From Auanema rhodensis (lineage: Eukaryota > Nematoda > Chromadorea > Rhabditida > Rhabditidae), in the NCBI GenBank assembly GCA_964057225.1, contig OZ059896.1:10912001-10976000 (forward strand): a DNA stretch of 64,000 nucleotides. The letters run 5' to 3'. The notes under the pieces were generated by a model. It saw only the letters and a program-made list of their open reading frames with translations. It did no database searches and was not told where the DNA came from. The position numbers and the translations under genes are program-made. Shown here piece by piece: positions 11,472 through 25,001 of the stretch. The number at the start of each line of letters is the position of its first letter. Position 1 is the first letter of the stretch.

Positions 11472-14400
11472 ATGTCGGCTAATCGAACAGTAACAAGCCT
11501 TGATCCTCCTCCAGAAAAAACAATTTTCCGAATTGGTTTGATATTATTGCTTGAATTACTATTTTTAATATTTTTCTTGTTAATTATAGGTACTAGTGAT
11601 GAAGTATCTTTATCAAATGTATTAAATAGTGTTACAGCTAATCCTGTTAGTGTTCAAGATGAGCCTGGTTCATTTCAAATATTCAATTTTTGGAAAATTA
11701 ACAGTTTTTTCAGATGATTATGCTGATCCTCCTTCTGTATTATTTCCATCTATGCGTCTTATGCTTGCTGCAATGTTGTGTTGTTGTTTTATCACATTGT
11801 CCATATCTTCTTCAAATCTTGCTGTTGCATTGATATGCATGACCAGCTGCCCTGTACATGGCTATGGTGGAAATTTAGATTGGAAATCAGATCAAGTATA
11901 TACTTATCGTGATTTTCATAGCTTATTAGTATTAATCAATTAAGCAAGGTCTTGTATTAGCTGCACAAAATGCTGGTAGTTTGTTAACGTTGGTAACAGG
12001 AGTATGGGCTGATCGTCTTAACGGCAAATGGATGGTAAAGAAAACACGAACAAAGTATATTTATAGTTGTTAACTTACACAGGTTTTTGTGGCTTTGGTT
12101 CTTTGTTGTATTGGAAATTTGATGTTACCATACTTGGCTCATGATTCTTTTTGGTTTGCTGTTTTAGCAAGAATAGCGATTGGGGCTAGTGACGCTTGTT
12201 TAATGCCGGCATGTAACTCATTAATCACAAGGTTAGTTAAACATTTTCAACTAAAATTCAATGTTTCAAATTTCTGATTCAATTCCAGTTTTTCTATTTT
12301 TATATTCATGATTATATGATATATTTCTTTTGGGCAAAAAAAGTTTCTTCTGTTTCAGATGGTTTCCGCAATCAGAACGTGCTGCGGCTATCGGCCTCAT
12401 ATCCGGTGGCAGGCAAATAGGTAAAGACATTATGAAATATCTTAAAGCTTATAATTATAGATTTAACTATATGTATATCCTTTTTTCGTTTGTTTATTTT
12501 TATATGAATCTGTTGTTTGGTTCAACAACTATTTGAAAAGAAGAAAGCAAATAGCTATTGGAAAATCTTTATTTCGTATTTTTTCATGACTATGAGCAGG
12601 TTTCTGCGTTAGTTACCCCAACGATGTCTATATCCTCTTTCTCTCTCCTTTTCTTTCTCAATCTCTTTCTCTCTCTTTCTCTTTTCTTATTTCCTTTTTC
12701 TTTATCTCAAAGTCTCTTCTTCTAATTAATCAGTCAATCGGTTATTTGTAGCTTGATCAAATAATTTGATTTGAAATTCTTTTGGATTACTTTAAATAAT
12801 ATAAAAAATAAAAAAGTAAATTCTTATAAGATATCTAATAATATCTTCTATAAAATATTTATTCTACTTTATATTTTAATTGTGTTTTACGAAAGTTTTG
12901 TATTTTCAGGGACATTGTTTATTCTCCCAACTGCAGGATACCTCTGTACACGCAAAGATATCTTAGATGGATGGCCAGCTATTTTCTATTTATCTGCAAC
13001 TATTTCTATACTTGTTACTCTTTTTTGGCTTCCATTTGGTGCCGATAAACCTGCTAAACAATGCTGTATATCAGGCCGAGAACGTTTTTTCATAGAAAGC
13101 CGGTACTTTTTAAAAAAAATACACTGTTGACTATAATCGAGCAAATTTAGAATTGCCTGTGAGTCAATAGGAAAACGTACAGATCGAACTCGACGAATTC
13201 CTTATCAATCTATGTTGAGATCTAGAGCCTTATGGGCAGCAATTTTCGCTCTTGTATGCCATGAATATCCTTTAGTCATTATGCTCCAGGTATATTCCAA
13301 CATCTCATCTTTTCTCCACTTATTTCAATATATTTTTAAGTTTTTACCTAATTATATGAGAGATGTGTTGGAGTTTGCCCCAACACAAAATGGATTCATG
13401 GCAGCTTTACCTATATTATGCTTATTTGTTTCTAAAACATTATCATCATCATTTTCATCCTTTTTGGTTACAAAAAAACGTTATAACAAAACATTTGTTT
13501 GCAAGGTTTGTTTGAGTTTACTTGTTTTGTTTTATAAAAGTAAGAACATATATCTTTGATTACAATAATGATTATAGTGCTTTAATGCTACAGCATCAGC
13601 TGGATTATCAGTATGCATATTCATGGTACCGTTTTTTGATAAAGATAATGCATTGTGGTCAGTTTTCTCATTATCAGGTGCAATGGTTTTTGCTGGTTAG
13701 TTGATTTTCTATTAATATAACTTACTAAAACTAATTGAAATGTTGAATCTTTTGTACTTATAATTCAATTATCGAAAATGAAATAATTTTATGTGATGTC
13801 TCTTAAGGGTAAACATTTAAAATTAATTTTATGTCTAATTCATTATTCAACAAAAAGGAATATACGTTCAATTATATTTTGATACTTACTTCTTAATCAA
13901 TTTAAAGGTATGCATACACCTGGTGTTATAACAGCTCTTGTTCAAATTGCCCCACCATTTTCGGGAATTATAACAGGATGGTCATTCTTTGCAGTAGCTT
14001 GGTTCAGTATCGGAAACAAAATTTTAACTAAACATATTGTACAACACGGTAAGTTTTACATAATACACACCACTATATTTAGATACAAAGAAAACATTTG
14101 TGCTTTTTAGGTTCCGCGACAGAATGGTCAATGGTGTTTCGCGTATCCGCCCTAGTAGCAGCTTTGCCTGTCGTGTTTTTTTCCATATGGGGATCAGCTG
14201 ATCGGCAGATATGGGCTGCACCTTCTTCGAAATGTTCGGTATATTCACTGAACACATCGAATCCAAATCTAACAAAAAACCAATCTTTGAATAGTTTGCG
14301 ACAGGTTAGTTAGTAATAGTCGATTGCTAAATCCGTTCTATTACAGTTGTCTAGAGCGACCTCTTCGACCTCAATCCGCGATGCCTCATTAAAGGATTCC

Positions 14401-14475
14401 AAGGGTCGGCAGGCAGTGTCTCGCTCATCAAGCTTAGCAAAAAATCTCAATGAAGCAAATGCTCGAAACAACTAG
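11472..14475 (+). CDS. SLC17-like major facilitator transporter, 13 exons
   Basis: Thirteen exons (11472-11535, 11590-11667, 11714-11895, 11945-12034, 12083-12231, 12359-12420, 12910-13102, 13151-13289, 13341-13505, 13578-13695, 13908-14048, 14111-14304, 14347-14475) encode 567 residues, the usual length for SLC17 organic-anion/phosphate/vesicular-glutamate transporters. A cytosolic N-terminus (about 60 residues) leads into roughly 12 hydrophobic segments. The loop after the second segment has GVWADR, the MFS motif A (GxxxDR). The fourth segment has ARIAIGASDACLMPACNSL followed by RWFPQSERAAAIG, which matches the SLC17 pattern R-x-x-x-G...W-x-P-x-x-E-R. The Ser/Arg-rich C-terminal tail (SRATSSTSIRDASLKDS) could be phosphorylated. 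Substrate and membrane (lysosomal, synaptic or plasma) cannot be told from sequence alone. An AATAAA lies at 14545, 70 bases past the stop. A 489-base intron (12421-12909) contains a long C+T tract. Confidence 0.88.
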
Positions 14476-14544
14476 CCTTATGCTGACTATAGCGATCTTT
14501 CCTAATTAAACTTAATTTCTACGGAAAAAAAATGACGGGTTCTC

Positions 14545-14550
14545 AATAAA
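14545..14550 (+). terminator. AATAAA polyadenylation signal of the transporter gene
   Basis: A perfect AATAAA hexamer lies 70 bases downstream of the TAG at 14473-14475, a plausible 3' end position for that gene. Confidence 0.55.
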
Positions 14551-15088
14551 GCTTACATTCATTATTATATACAAGGATACTCTCAAGTATGGTAAACTAC
14601 GATAAGTACCATCATCATTGTGGCTAACCGTAGAAAATTCAATACAGAATTAATACAATACTAATTTGTGAGGTTACTATGCAGAATGAAGATGTGTAAT
14701 ATGGAAAAAATGGTGAACATGGGCTTCATACAAAAATTGGGGACCTATCCTCGCATTAGAACGCAGTTGAATGATGTATAAAAAATGAAATACATCAAAC
14801 AGAAATGAAACATGGACACCCGGATAAGACGAGAAGAAGGATTAAGTAAAGACTGGACTATGATCCCAAACGAAATGCGTTAAAAGAAGAAAACTCGGAT
14901 CAACCGATTGACCTCCGTGCGTTATTATACATTCCCAATTATGTTAGCGTGCCTATAATAAATATTTTGATAACTATTATACAAATTCAAATACCATTGC
15001 CGAGCTTGCTTTAACGAATTCGGGGCAATTCCTTCACAGTTTCCAAAAATATCTGTTGTATGTATTTCGTGTATAGGATACCAATCCC
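14551..15088. other. Convergent intergenic region between the transporter and lin-49
   Basis: About 540 bases between two genes transcribed toward each other. No open exons on either strand. It should hold both 3' untranslated regions. I found no clear AATAAA for the minus-strand gene. Confidence 0.5.
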
Positions 15089-18000
15089 TTAAAAATCATA
15101 TTTATAATTATAACCTATAACAATGATGTACCATTTATTTTCCGTTCCGAAAAGCATTACACATATTTTGGTGTCCTTCCGAGGTTTTGATCGACATTCA
15201 GATTTCAAAGTTGAAGGAATATGATCGTCTAGTGAAGCTTGGCTTGGATCAATCACTCTTAAAAAAACTGAATAATCCCGAACACAAAATAAAACTAACC
15301 GTCCGGCTAAACCATGAACCGTAACAATATCATTATGCTGAAAACAGTCTAGATCTTCCTAAAAGATTTATATTAAAACATTATAATGAAGAAATGTAAC
15401 TATACCTTTACTTCAGTCTTAGCTTGTTCTCCTAACCTTGCACTTCGCCTATGAGGTCGAACATCATCCTCCTCAGCAGAAGATTCAGAAGATGGAACAT
15501 CGGCAGGGAGTGGGCTACATAACAATAATAAATTATGTCAACTTTTACGTGTGCATACCTCGTTACATTATTCCTAAACTGCATTAAAGGTGCCGGAACC
15601 TGACGCAAACTTGTTCGTCGCTCTGTACTACCACTAGGTTCAAAGAATTTAGTGATACTCGGCTGCTTGAACGGAGTCCCTTCAGTAGACCCTCTTTTCA
15701 ATTTTTTGTTCTTTTTATTAACAGGCGTTGAACATTTTCGTTTATTATTAGACTTCGACAACTCTAAACTTCCTAAAAATTAAAAATTTCATTGGAAAAA
15801 TTATATTTTCAACAAACCAAAAACAGAAGATTGGCGAGGAGTAACATCTTTAGGGGAAAGGAATGAATTTTTCTTGTCATCTTTAGATACAGGAGTTGAA
15901 GGGGGAGATTTAACTTCTACAGGCTTAGTCTCACTGTAAAATAATATAAATTTAAATGTAAAAGCGGTTGAAACAAACTTTTTAATCTCAATTTTTTCGT
16001 CAAAAGAATTCTTCCTACTGACAGCTTCATCCTCGAGAACCATGCTATCATAAAACATTATGTCCAAAGCTTCCTCCATTAGATTTGAAGACGCATGGAG
16101 CTAAATTAAATCATAAAGATTATTCAAAAAATATGTTGTCTTACCTTTTCAAGCTCATTTACTCGAGTTTCAGTCTCACTTATAATGTGAAAACCGGATT
16201 TACTGAACTTTTTACCATATTTTAAATACCAATCATTTAGGGCATTGAACTTTTGACAATTCTCCATCATTAATTGGAAATCTTGCTTGAAATCCGCGAT
16301 CGTATCTATATATCAAGAAAATAAAATTTGACTTATTTTCCTGAACTAACTGTATTTCCCGTCATTTAGCTTTTTCCTCATTGTGGATAAATCCATGGGT
16401 TTTTTGATAATTGTATTATAACCTTCCACATTGACAGGCTCAGCAAAAACCTAAGTTTATAAATTTTACAGATATTCATATATTTAATCTTACATTCATT
16501 TTATCTTTTCGACGTAACTCATCCAATACGTCTTCCAATATAATATTGAGGGGAATAAGTAGACTCTCCACTATTTCTTGGGAAACACGCAGCTGAAATT
16601 CTTATTCAAAACACTCAAAAATATTAGCTTCATTACATGATTCCTCTTATTAATTTCTCGCTTCTTAATTTGCTCACATAATAATCTTCCCGTTTCTAAA
16701 CCACGCCGCATAATCTGGTATCTAAAAGCAATGCGGGCCATATCCGTATTGATTAAAATGTGTATACTACCTTTGAGCTAAAAGGCGATCCTCGTCGTCA
16801 AGGTCTTCGTGAGAGATTGATACCCGTGAAACTTTTTGAGATATCTAAGCAACAAAGGTATTATCAAAAAATGAAGTAAAGTTTTACCTGAAGACGTTTT
16901 ATAAGTGGAACGCCACAACGTGACTGTCGCTTCATATACCAAAATTGAACTATATCAGTGATATCGATGCTCACTCTTTCAGCTATTCGTTCAACAGCTT
17001 CGAAAGTAATTTTTGGCATACTATAAACAGTATTATAATCTTTCAATTCAGTTATAAGAATACTCACTTGACAGTAGGACCGTTATTGGTCGTTACAGCC
17101 ATGTTTCGTCGTGCATTCCGAATAGCGTCGTCCATTCGCTTCTTACGAGAATTAGCATCACATCCGTCATCATCAGAATGCAAGAGGCAATAAACAAACC
17201 TCTGAAAAATAATGTTCAGAATCAATGCATAATTCAGAATTGTAATACCTGCACGTCCATACCATCAGGATCGTTGGAGTCTGGTTTTGCCTGTACTCTC
17301 ATAGACATTCCAGACTGTTGAGCGCAAGTAACATGAAAAGCTTTGAGACAACTTCTTGTTGAGCATTGCAAACAAGCACCCATTTTCTGCCTTAAATTAA
17401 TACTGTGTTCCTTATTCTCCGAAATTTAACTGTTTCTGAGAAAACAGAAAATATTATAGCTATTGTTTACCTGCAGACTAAACATTTTAACTTAGATCTT
17501 CGCCTCAGAGAGTTGTCAACACCCTCTATTGGTTCGAGAAAAACAGCATTACCAAAATGTACCTAAAAATAGAACATAAAAAACGACGAACTTCTTGACG
17601 CTTACTTCATTGAGCCATATTGCACAGATAACGTGTGCCCAACGACCATCACTAGTTTGCTTGAAAGCTCCTCCTGAGTTCGGACAAAGACAACAGCTCA
17701 CTGGAGTTGAAGGCGAAAGCTTACATCTCCTGCAAAGCCATTGTCCCTCAGGAATGTAAGGAACACCATAACATTCCTGGAAAAAAAAGTTTAAACAAAC
17801 GTTAAACAAACCGAATTAAAAAATTTTAGATACATATTGTTCTATACATACCTGATGAACAGCAATATTGCACATATCACAATAAATAATTTGATTAGCA
17901 TTATTGACATCACCGTCACCGCATATACAACAAGCATCATCAGTATCTATCGAAGACCCTGCTACCATGGAATTAGGGCCCTTTACCTTTAAATATTCAA

Positions 18001-18544
18001 AACGGTCAAAATAAGATCAAAAAATTAATGTTATACCTCAAATACGCTTTCCTTCTCAAGGCGATCGATGACCTGTTCCACTACATCAGTGGTATAAGGT
18101 TTTAACTTCTTTTTCTTTCGCTTTTCATTGATAATTTCAAGCCAAAATCCATCCTAATTTAAAAATTAATAAGCCATAATAAATATCTGTAATCACCTCT
18201 TCATCGCATACATATTCAACCATAGCGTCATAATCAGCTTGTGAAGGTTCAGTAAAGTTATTATATTCATCAGTGTATTTGTATGGTGTTGGAGGAGTAT
18301 CAACTTTAAAAGTATGAAATTGAGCAGTTGCAAGTTTGACGTTATCCGCTTTGAAATGCTAAAAATACGATATCAATTGTGAAGAAGAATGATAAAAAAA
18401 ACGTACTTTTTTATACTCGGCAAGAGACTGCGTGGCTCTTCTATCAGCTGGAATTTTAGCATCATCCACGAAGATAATGCTTGTAAAAGTGGCAGGATTG
18501 AATCTTTCGCCATCGCGAAGAGTCACGAAATCATGACAAGCCAT
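15089..18544 (-). CDS. lin-49: BRPF/LIN-49-type chromatin reader: EPL, double PHD and bromodomain, 19 exons
   Basis: Nineteen exons run from ATG 18544 to TAA 15091-15089 (18544-18407, 18358-18197, 18153-18037, 17986-17852, 17776-17606, 17562-17471, 17390-17249, 17201-17068, 17020-16888, 16844-16771, 16721-16637, 16592-16494, 16450-16351, 16305-16145, 16100-15979, 15933-15818, 15772-15559, 15514-15406, 15358-15089), about 857 residues. An enhancer-of-polycomb-like N-terminus (1-130) precedes a first PHD finger (CCICGDG to WLCRRC, about 158-205), a Cys knuckle (CCLCP) and an extended PHD ending in YCLLH (to about 325). The bromodomain is near 465-560, with the acetyl-lysine-binding Asn in KFNALND. 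BRPF proteins scaffold MOZ/MORF-type histone acetyltransferases; C. elegans LIN-49 is the nematode member. The tail, residues 770-857, has PWWP-like spacing ([19 protein letters not shown]) but lacks the PWWP tetrapeptide. The family call is firm; the tail call is inference. Confidence 0.93.
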
Positions 18545-21500
18545 ATTGAGATTGATCTCCCCTCAAGTTGCGGATGAAATGTACATAATAATACAACCAA
18601 ACAGCCTAAAAAATCGATAAAATAATCCCAAAAATTTGATTTATACAAGCTCTCCTAGGTGTTTACCTACAAGAGCTTCATCTTTGCAATAAATTATCTA
18701 TTAAAAATTTGCGTAATTGAAAATACGATAATTAAAGCTACATATTCTTGAAAGAGCCGGGCTGGTACATGCTGAGGATGGCTACCGTAATACACGCTCG
18801 TTGTGAGACCAATTGAAAGACTGACGCGGCGGCAACATAGCGGTTGCTATGCTAATGCGAATGGATTGCTGTGCCAAATCAATGGCAAATACCGCATGGT
18901 TATAACGCCATATGGGCAAGATCTCTCGTGAGAAAAGCTTTTTTCTTAATTTGTCCAGCAAAATGTAATGCGAAATTGGAAAAAAGTGTACAATAAATTT
19001 TATGTTGTATTAAAGAAGTTTCCGATATGAATCATGAAAACAATTGAATGCATGGATGATAAATGTTTTACAATAAAAAATTTAAGAGTTTAAACAGCTA
19101 TCGTTCAAGTACGTCTTCAAGAAATGGATTGATTGTGTTTCATTATCTATGTCTTCATATATACTCATGATATTACTTAATATATTTCTTATAAAGAAGC
19201 AGAGAGAAAGAGTATTTCTTAACACACTTCATTTACGCTATATCTCCCTATTTTCGAACACTCTCTTCTCTATTTTTCTTCCCCCTTTCTCTCTCTCTGC
19301 TTCTATCGTTTTCGCTCTTCCATACCCTGATCGATAAGCGTTTTGGTTGTGGCTGGGTGCTGACTCGGAAGGGCTGGGGCTAGCTTGCCTACTAGCTGTG
19401 GTCGCGGTGTTGATGGGTATAGACGGGAAAGGATCTGTTTTGTTCTATTTGCTGTTGCGGCTGCTGCTACCAGGCCTCTGATGTCAACTAGTAAGCAAGT
19501 GAACGGAAGGCCCGTTATCTGGTGGAAGTATATTTAAAACCAATCCCACGCACAAGCATATATATATATACTATATAATATATATTTATATGTACATACA
19601 TGTATAAAATGATGCGAACTAGTTCAATGACAATAACTTGCTGTGTTTGTGAGGTGAACAAACAAGTAATTTTAAAGTCTCGAATTTTTTTCAAGTTATA
19701 ATAATGACATTAAGATAATTGAAAGAGATTTGTTTTAGTTTTTGACAAGGACATCATACCGTATATTAAGATATCAGTTATGCTTGGTTAAGGTTCAATA
19801 ATCAATTAGTTAACATTAGAAGAAATATATTCATATTACAATGACATTTAGAATTATTTTCTAACTACACATGTGTGATATATACTGTAGTAAACTGTAA
19901 GGTTCCTAAAATAGGGGATATTTAATGCGTAGAAGAGATCAATATGAATATGAATATGATATCTATATACAATTATATTGAAATATTTCAACTTTTTAAT
20001 TTTTTAATTGCTTTTCTTTTGTCTATCTATCCCTCATTATTCATCTGTTTATATCATATATTTATATAATTTATATAATTTAATAAAGATGCGTAAAATG
20101 TTCTTTTCTGTTATTACTTCAAATTAATAAAATTGAACCCACCTTAAAATTAAAGTTAACTAAAGCATGATAGCTTGAAAAACTTTGCTAATTACAATTA
20201 TAAAACTATAATGGAACATGCTGATGTCATAGCTAATTGATCTGCTTTTAACTATTATAAATAAATAACTATTAAATGAAGAAACGAGAATTTATGTAGA
20301 TTACTGTTTAACTAATAAAATTTTATAATTTGTTGACATAAGTATTTGAATTTAAAATAATTTTTGCTCTTTTCATCTAAAGAATATATATATTTCTTTA
20401 AATATTTAAAAAAATGGTTTGCCAACCAATCATCATGGTGTTTATTTTTATGAATTTTCCGATTTCAGGATTGCGTGATATTGGACAATCTTACCTTCCC
20501 AAATTCACTTGATTCTTCGTAACATGATGTCATATGAATTATATAATTAACACATTATACAATTATTTTATTATATGTTTAGCTATTATAGAAGATTGTA
20601 AGATTTAGTAACTCTTTTATTTACTATACAATTATATTTTGTCTTTTCTGTTTTTATTCAGAATAAAGTTTTATTATAAATTTATTTTTAAATTTCGATA
20701 AAAAAATAAAAGATATTCTTATGTTTTTTAGTTATTATTTGATTTTTCTTCTCTATGTTTACTGAATTTCATTTTGATAAAATATAAACAAATACTGTAA
20801 ATTAAGCTTTTCTGTAGTATAAAAAAAGTTTCATAAGATACCAATAAAGAAACTAAAAAGTTTTAGCATTTTCATTTCTGCAATTCTGTTTCCTTTGCTT
20901 AATTATATATAATAATTGGAATTGACGGAAGCACATTGGAAATTACAATAAAACTTTCTTTTACTTAGGCTGTTAGCAGCTTTTTGGAATTACAGACTTC
21001 AAAAGTTCTCTGCTTACCACATTTCTTACTGAAATGCTGAAAAACTTGTATCATCCTTTTCAACGAATATGTTTAAGATAATATTCTTAACTATCTTCTT
21101 ATAGACATTTCTTATCAAACTGCTATTATTTAAACTTTTATACTATTCTGAATATACTCATTAATAATCTTTAAAGCATTTCTTTTCAAATTAATAAATT
21201 ATCAAATATATAATTTTTAAAATGTTATATATACATATCTAACTGATTTGAAAAACGGAAGTTATTTTTATAGCGATAGGATCAATTTATGATTAATATA
21301 TTCTCAATCTTACCTATGTATTCAAGTTGTCAGCTAAATGTGCAAACTATGAAACTACTTTTCAACATGTTCGTGTTTCAGTACATTTTATGATAAAACG
21401 TAATTTTGCAACATTTAATGTTTCTATTACTCTATTTATTCAATAATTTTGTTAACATAACTAAAGAATATTACTGAATGGAGTTAAGAAAATCAGAGGC

Positions 21501-22909
21501 TGTCGATACTTCATACTAGTGTTTTCACTTGATTTTTTAAAAATATTTTGAATTTCATATATAATCGTGACAAGTAAAACTTACACTAGAAGCTTATTTC
21601 TGAGTTTCATCATGATTCCATCATGATTCCATCATCATTCATATTAGATCATTTGTATCGTTCAATTTCAATTTCAATTTCAAAAAAAAAATGAAATCTG
21701 TTTGCTATCATAGCTGATGTACAGCTCAAGCTTGAATAATTGGCTGGAATTTGGATGATAATTTGGTCTGATTGCCTCAAAATTCTTCAGATGGATAAAC
21801 AATATCTTATTTTTTTCTATTCGTTATTAGTAATTTAGATAGTAGATAGATGATCACAACAACAAAATTATGAAAGAGTGATGGTTTCCTCAAATCAGTT
21901 ATCATACTATTGCTGGTTTGATATCTATATACATATACAATATCTATATTTATATATATATACATATCATTGTTTTTTCTAAAAATATTCTAATATTGCA
22001 AAATAATTTCAAAATTTTTAACATTTTTTTACATATTTGTGAATCTAAACTGTTTCTACATTCACTCAAATTGTTATCTTTAGATCTGTGGAATATTTTA
22101 GTTTGTTGATTTGGAATTCTTGAAAATTTGTTCTCAGAAATCATGTACAAGAGTACTTTGTCATTTTTAATTTGGTAAACTAGACATTTTATTTCATTTC
22201 GTTTTATATATAGAAACATAAAAAAATTTTAAGAAATCTATATATCTTTAAAATTTACGAGATAATTTTACTTTTCGATATATTTTTTACAAATTAAAAA
22301 AAACTTTCTCATATGCTCGACTGTTCCAAAGATTTAACTCGGGAGTATAAATTGATCTTTATAGCCGTACTCTGAACGTCATATCCTTTCAATTGATAAA
22401 ACATATTAACTTTCTCTCTTATTCTCTTTCTCGCTTTATCTCTTTCGTTCTCCTTTTTCTGAATATATTTAATCTTGTATAACGTTTTTCTGCCCAATTT
22501 CTTATGACTCGAAGCTATTCACATAGCTACACATATTTATTTTAAATCATCTACTTTAAACTATTGTCTAATCAACCAGCTTTTTTTTTTCTAAAAAAAA
22601 TATGATTGAAATTCATTTTTATTTGAAATCTATATGCATATATTATATAATCATATAGTTATAACATATTGCTCTTGCTCGTTCAAAGCTAATATTATAT
22701 AAATCTTTTTTTTATAAAGAAAAAGACTATTGTTCTCATCTCACTATATGTATGTTCAGTTTATTATATTCTAAAATTCAATTCTTCTTTTTTTTTGTTT
22801 TCTAATTATTTAATTTTCAAAAATAATATAATAAGTATTATTATATTCTTGATTTTATCTGTACTCTTGATAATTTCAAAGTTTTTTGCTGAAATTATTA
22901 AGTTTTCAG
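18545..22909. other. Long gene-free stretch; likely lin-49 promoter at its left edge
   Basis: About 4.4 kb without a supportable exon chain. The first 400 bases (18560-18950) have more G+C and probably hold the lin-49 promoter and 5' untranslated region. Positions 19190-19530 are C+T-rich then G-rich (tgctgttgcggctgctgct, around 19450). The rest is AT-rich with short TA repeats (19559-19590, 21940-21965) and small direct repeats (tcatgattcca twice and ttcaat units, 21600-21680). Short frames here are not coding-like. Confidence 0.45.
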
Positions 22910-23973
22910 ATGAGATTACTTTGGTGTATTTATATAGAAGAGAGAGATACAAGAATTTGTAATCTCAGAATTCCAAATAGACCACTGGCAATTTTCTTTG
23001 CGTCAATTCAACTCTTCGTTGCTAGCTGTTCTCTATTTCAGGTTCATTTATTGTTATAATTAATTATTTTTATGATTAAAAAGTTTCGAAGACATTAAAA
23101 ATGTTTCAGCATGTGTTTTCCATTTATATGCACAGACATGTATTCTTATGTCGTTCAAATGTCTCATTTGAAGCTCCTTTTGAAGTAATTTTTAACTTTT
23201 TATTTTATAATATTTATATATACATTATACTGTATATGTATATATATTTATTTATTTAGGATCAAATATTAGCTCATGATATTATCATTTTTGATTTTGG
23301 TCTTATGCGGCGTGTTTTAGGAACACAGGAATGCGTAGCTAACTATTTAGGTAAATTCAACTTATAATATCTGAAAATGTTTGTGAAAAAATAGATAAAA
23401 GCTATATAAAGCTATATTAATCTAATAATACAAAAGATGGAGAAAATGTATTTTCAGATGGAGGTTATATGAGATTTGCATGGACAATTGAACATAGTTC
23501 TGCATTATCATTAAGCATTTTGGCATTGTTTTGTATTCCAAAACCATTATGGTTGTATTGGCCAGGTATTCATTGTAGTTTGCCTCAAATATTTATTTTC
23601 TAAGGACTATTAATGCAATCATCATATTCACTTGGATTATCAGTTTTAACAATGGCTATTGCTCCAAAACTATTAGAAGCTGCCGGAGGAAGAGTAGATG
23701 TTGTTTTAGCATCTCAAATGGGAATATATATTTTTGGGTTTGTTTTAATTAAATTTACGATTGATATTGAAGGATATTAAAATAGATTATATATATATAT
23801 AGTTACATCATTATTCCAGATTTACTTTCAATTGGGTCTTCACTTTCATACTTTGGCATTACTATTGGCATTTGGAAAGACTATACATGCCTCTACCTTC
23901 AACTACTACAACAACTCCTCGAAGTGTCAAAATTACAAACTTGAAAGCGGATCATACAGCAGTTCTTGTTTAA
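22910..23973 (+). CDS. Small four-helix membrane protein, unrecognised, 6 exons
   Basis: Six exons (22910-23041, 23110-23184, 23260-23350, 23458-23565, 23605-23737, 23820-23973) encode 230 residues with every splice phase consistent. The ATG follows a ttttcag directly, which could be a trans-splice or 5' leader acceptor. Hydrophobic segments are near residues 27-46 (LAIFFASIQLFVASCSLF), 110-128 (SALSLSILALFCIPKPLWLY), 131-148 (LMQSSYSLGLSVLTMAIA) and 165-187 (IFGFTFNWVFTFILWHYYW). The C-terminal tail is Thr/Pro/Ser-rich (STTTTTPRS) and polar. The long polar loop between the first two helices carries Cys and His. I do not recognise the family; the topology is like a small tetraspan protein but without a CCG motif. 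The last exon can be read in all three frames without an early stop, and the frame chosen is the only one that fits the phase. Confidence 0.72.
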
Positions 23974-25001
23974 AATATAATTTTGTTGATAACATTGCTC
24001 AATATTTGCTCTTGAATTCTTTACATACGTGTTTCATTTTGTGAAATAGTCACTAAAATAGAATGTGATATGAAAGCTCAGGTATTTTAAATGTTTCATT
24101 TATATATTGTTATATTGTTATATTATATAGTATATATTCAGTATCGGATTCAAAACAATGAGAAAGTCATATTTTTTACATTTTTTTCCTTATTTTCTTT
24201 TATAAATACATATACTTACATATATATGTATAAATATATATATATATAACATTTCAAGCATTCCAATCTATTTTCAATATTTTTTTAGTTTTTAATCTGG
24301 ATTGTTTCGAATAAATTAAATGCTTTATATATATATATATATATATTTATATGTATTATAAAACACTAAGTAGAATGGTATATTTCAAAATTTTCTAGCC
24401 TAATTACAAAAGCTTGACAAAAGAATTAGATGTTACTTCTGAAAAGCGCCCCCGCAACACAGGAAAACATATTTCTTTAAACTTTTAATTTCTATAGTAC
24501 TACTAAATATCAAAAAAATTTTTTGCTTTTATGTTAGTTGGCGTGCACGCACAGATACAGAAGAAAGAGAAACATAGATTCAGAAATCATTATATCTCTT
24601 TTTATAAAATTAAAAATGTTTTTGAATATTTATTTAAAATCTTTCTTTTATCTTTCATTTTAATTAAAAAAAGACTTTAAAAACTTTTGTTTTTCTATAT
24701 GAAACAAGTGTTTCATTATTTTTGTCTGTCGACTGTATGTATATGTACGTATCTATATGTGTATATTATTTTTATTATTTTATTAAAAAATTTTATTCAT
24801 AATTAATTATTGAACAAATTGAAAAAATCCATCAGTAAAATGTTGATGGTTTAAAAACCTATTGAGTTATTCATTTTTAGTTCGATCCTATCCCAGTGTA
24901 CCAGAGCCTCTAGATAATTTGCATGTTGTATACCTGAAATACATAATATAGCTCATAAAAATAAATATTTTTATTCTTCTTCGAATTCTATTTATGTCTG
25001 T
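23974..25001. other. Convergent intergenic region, AT-rich with TA repeats
   Basis: Lies between the 3' ends of the tetraspan-like gene (+) and the small secreted-protein gene (-). It contains TA microsatellites at about 24230-24248 and 24329-24346. A stretch on the minus strand (24932-24880) has an open frame behind an acceptor but does not fit the phase of the neighbouring gene and was left out. Confidence 0.45.

Noticed and set aside
24880-24932. Open minus-strand segment (QHANYLEALVHWDRIE) behind a tatttcag acceptor
   Set aside because: Its open frame does not match the phase left by exon 25324-25237 of the small secreted-protein gene; the acceptor at 25120 fits better. It may be an alternative last exon in another isoform.
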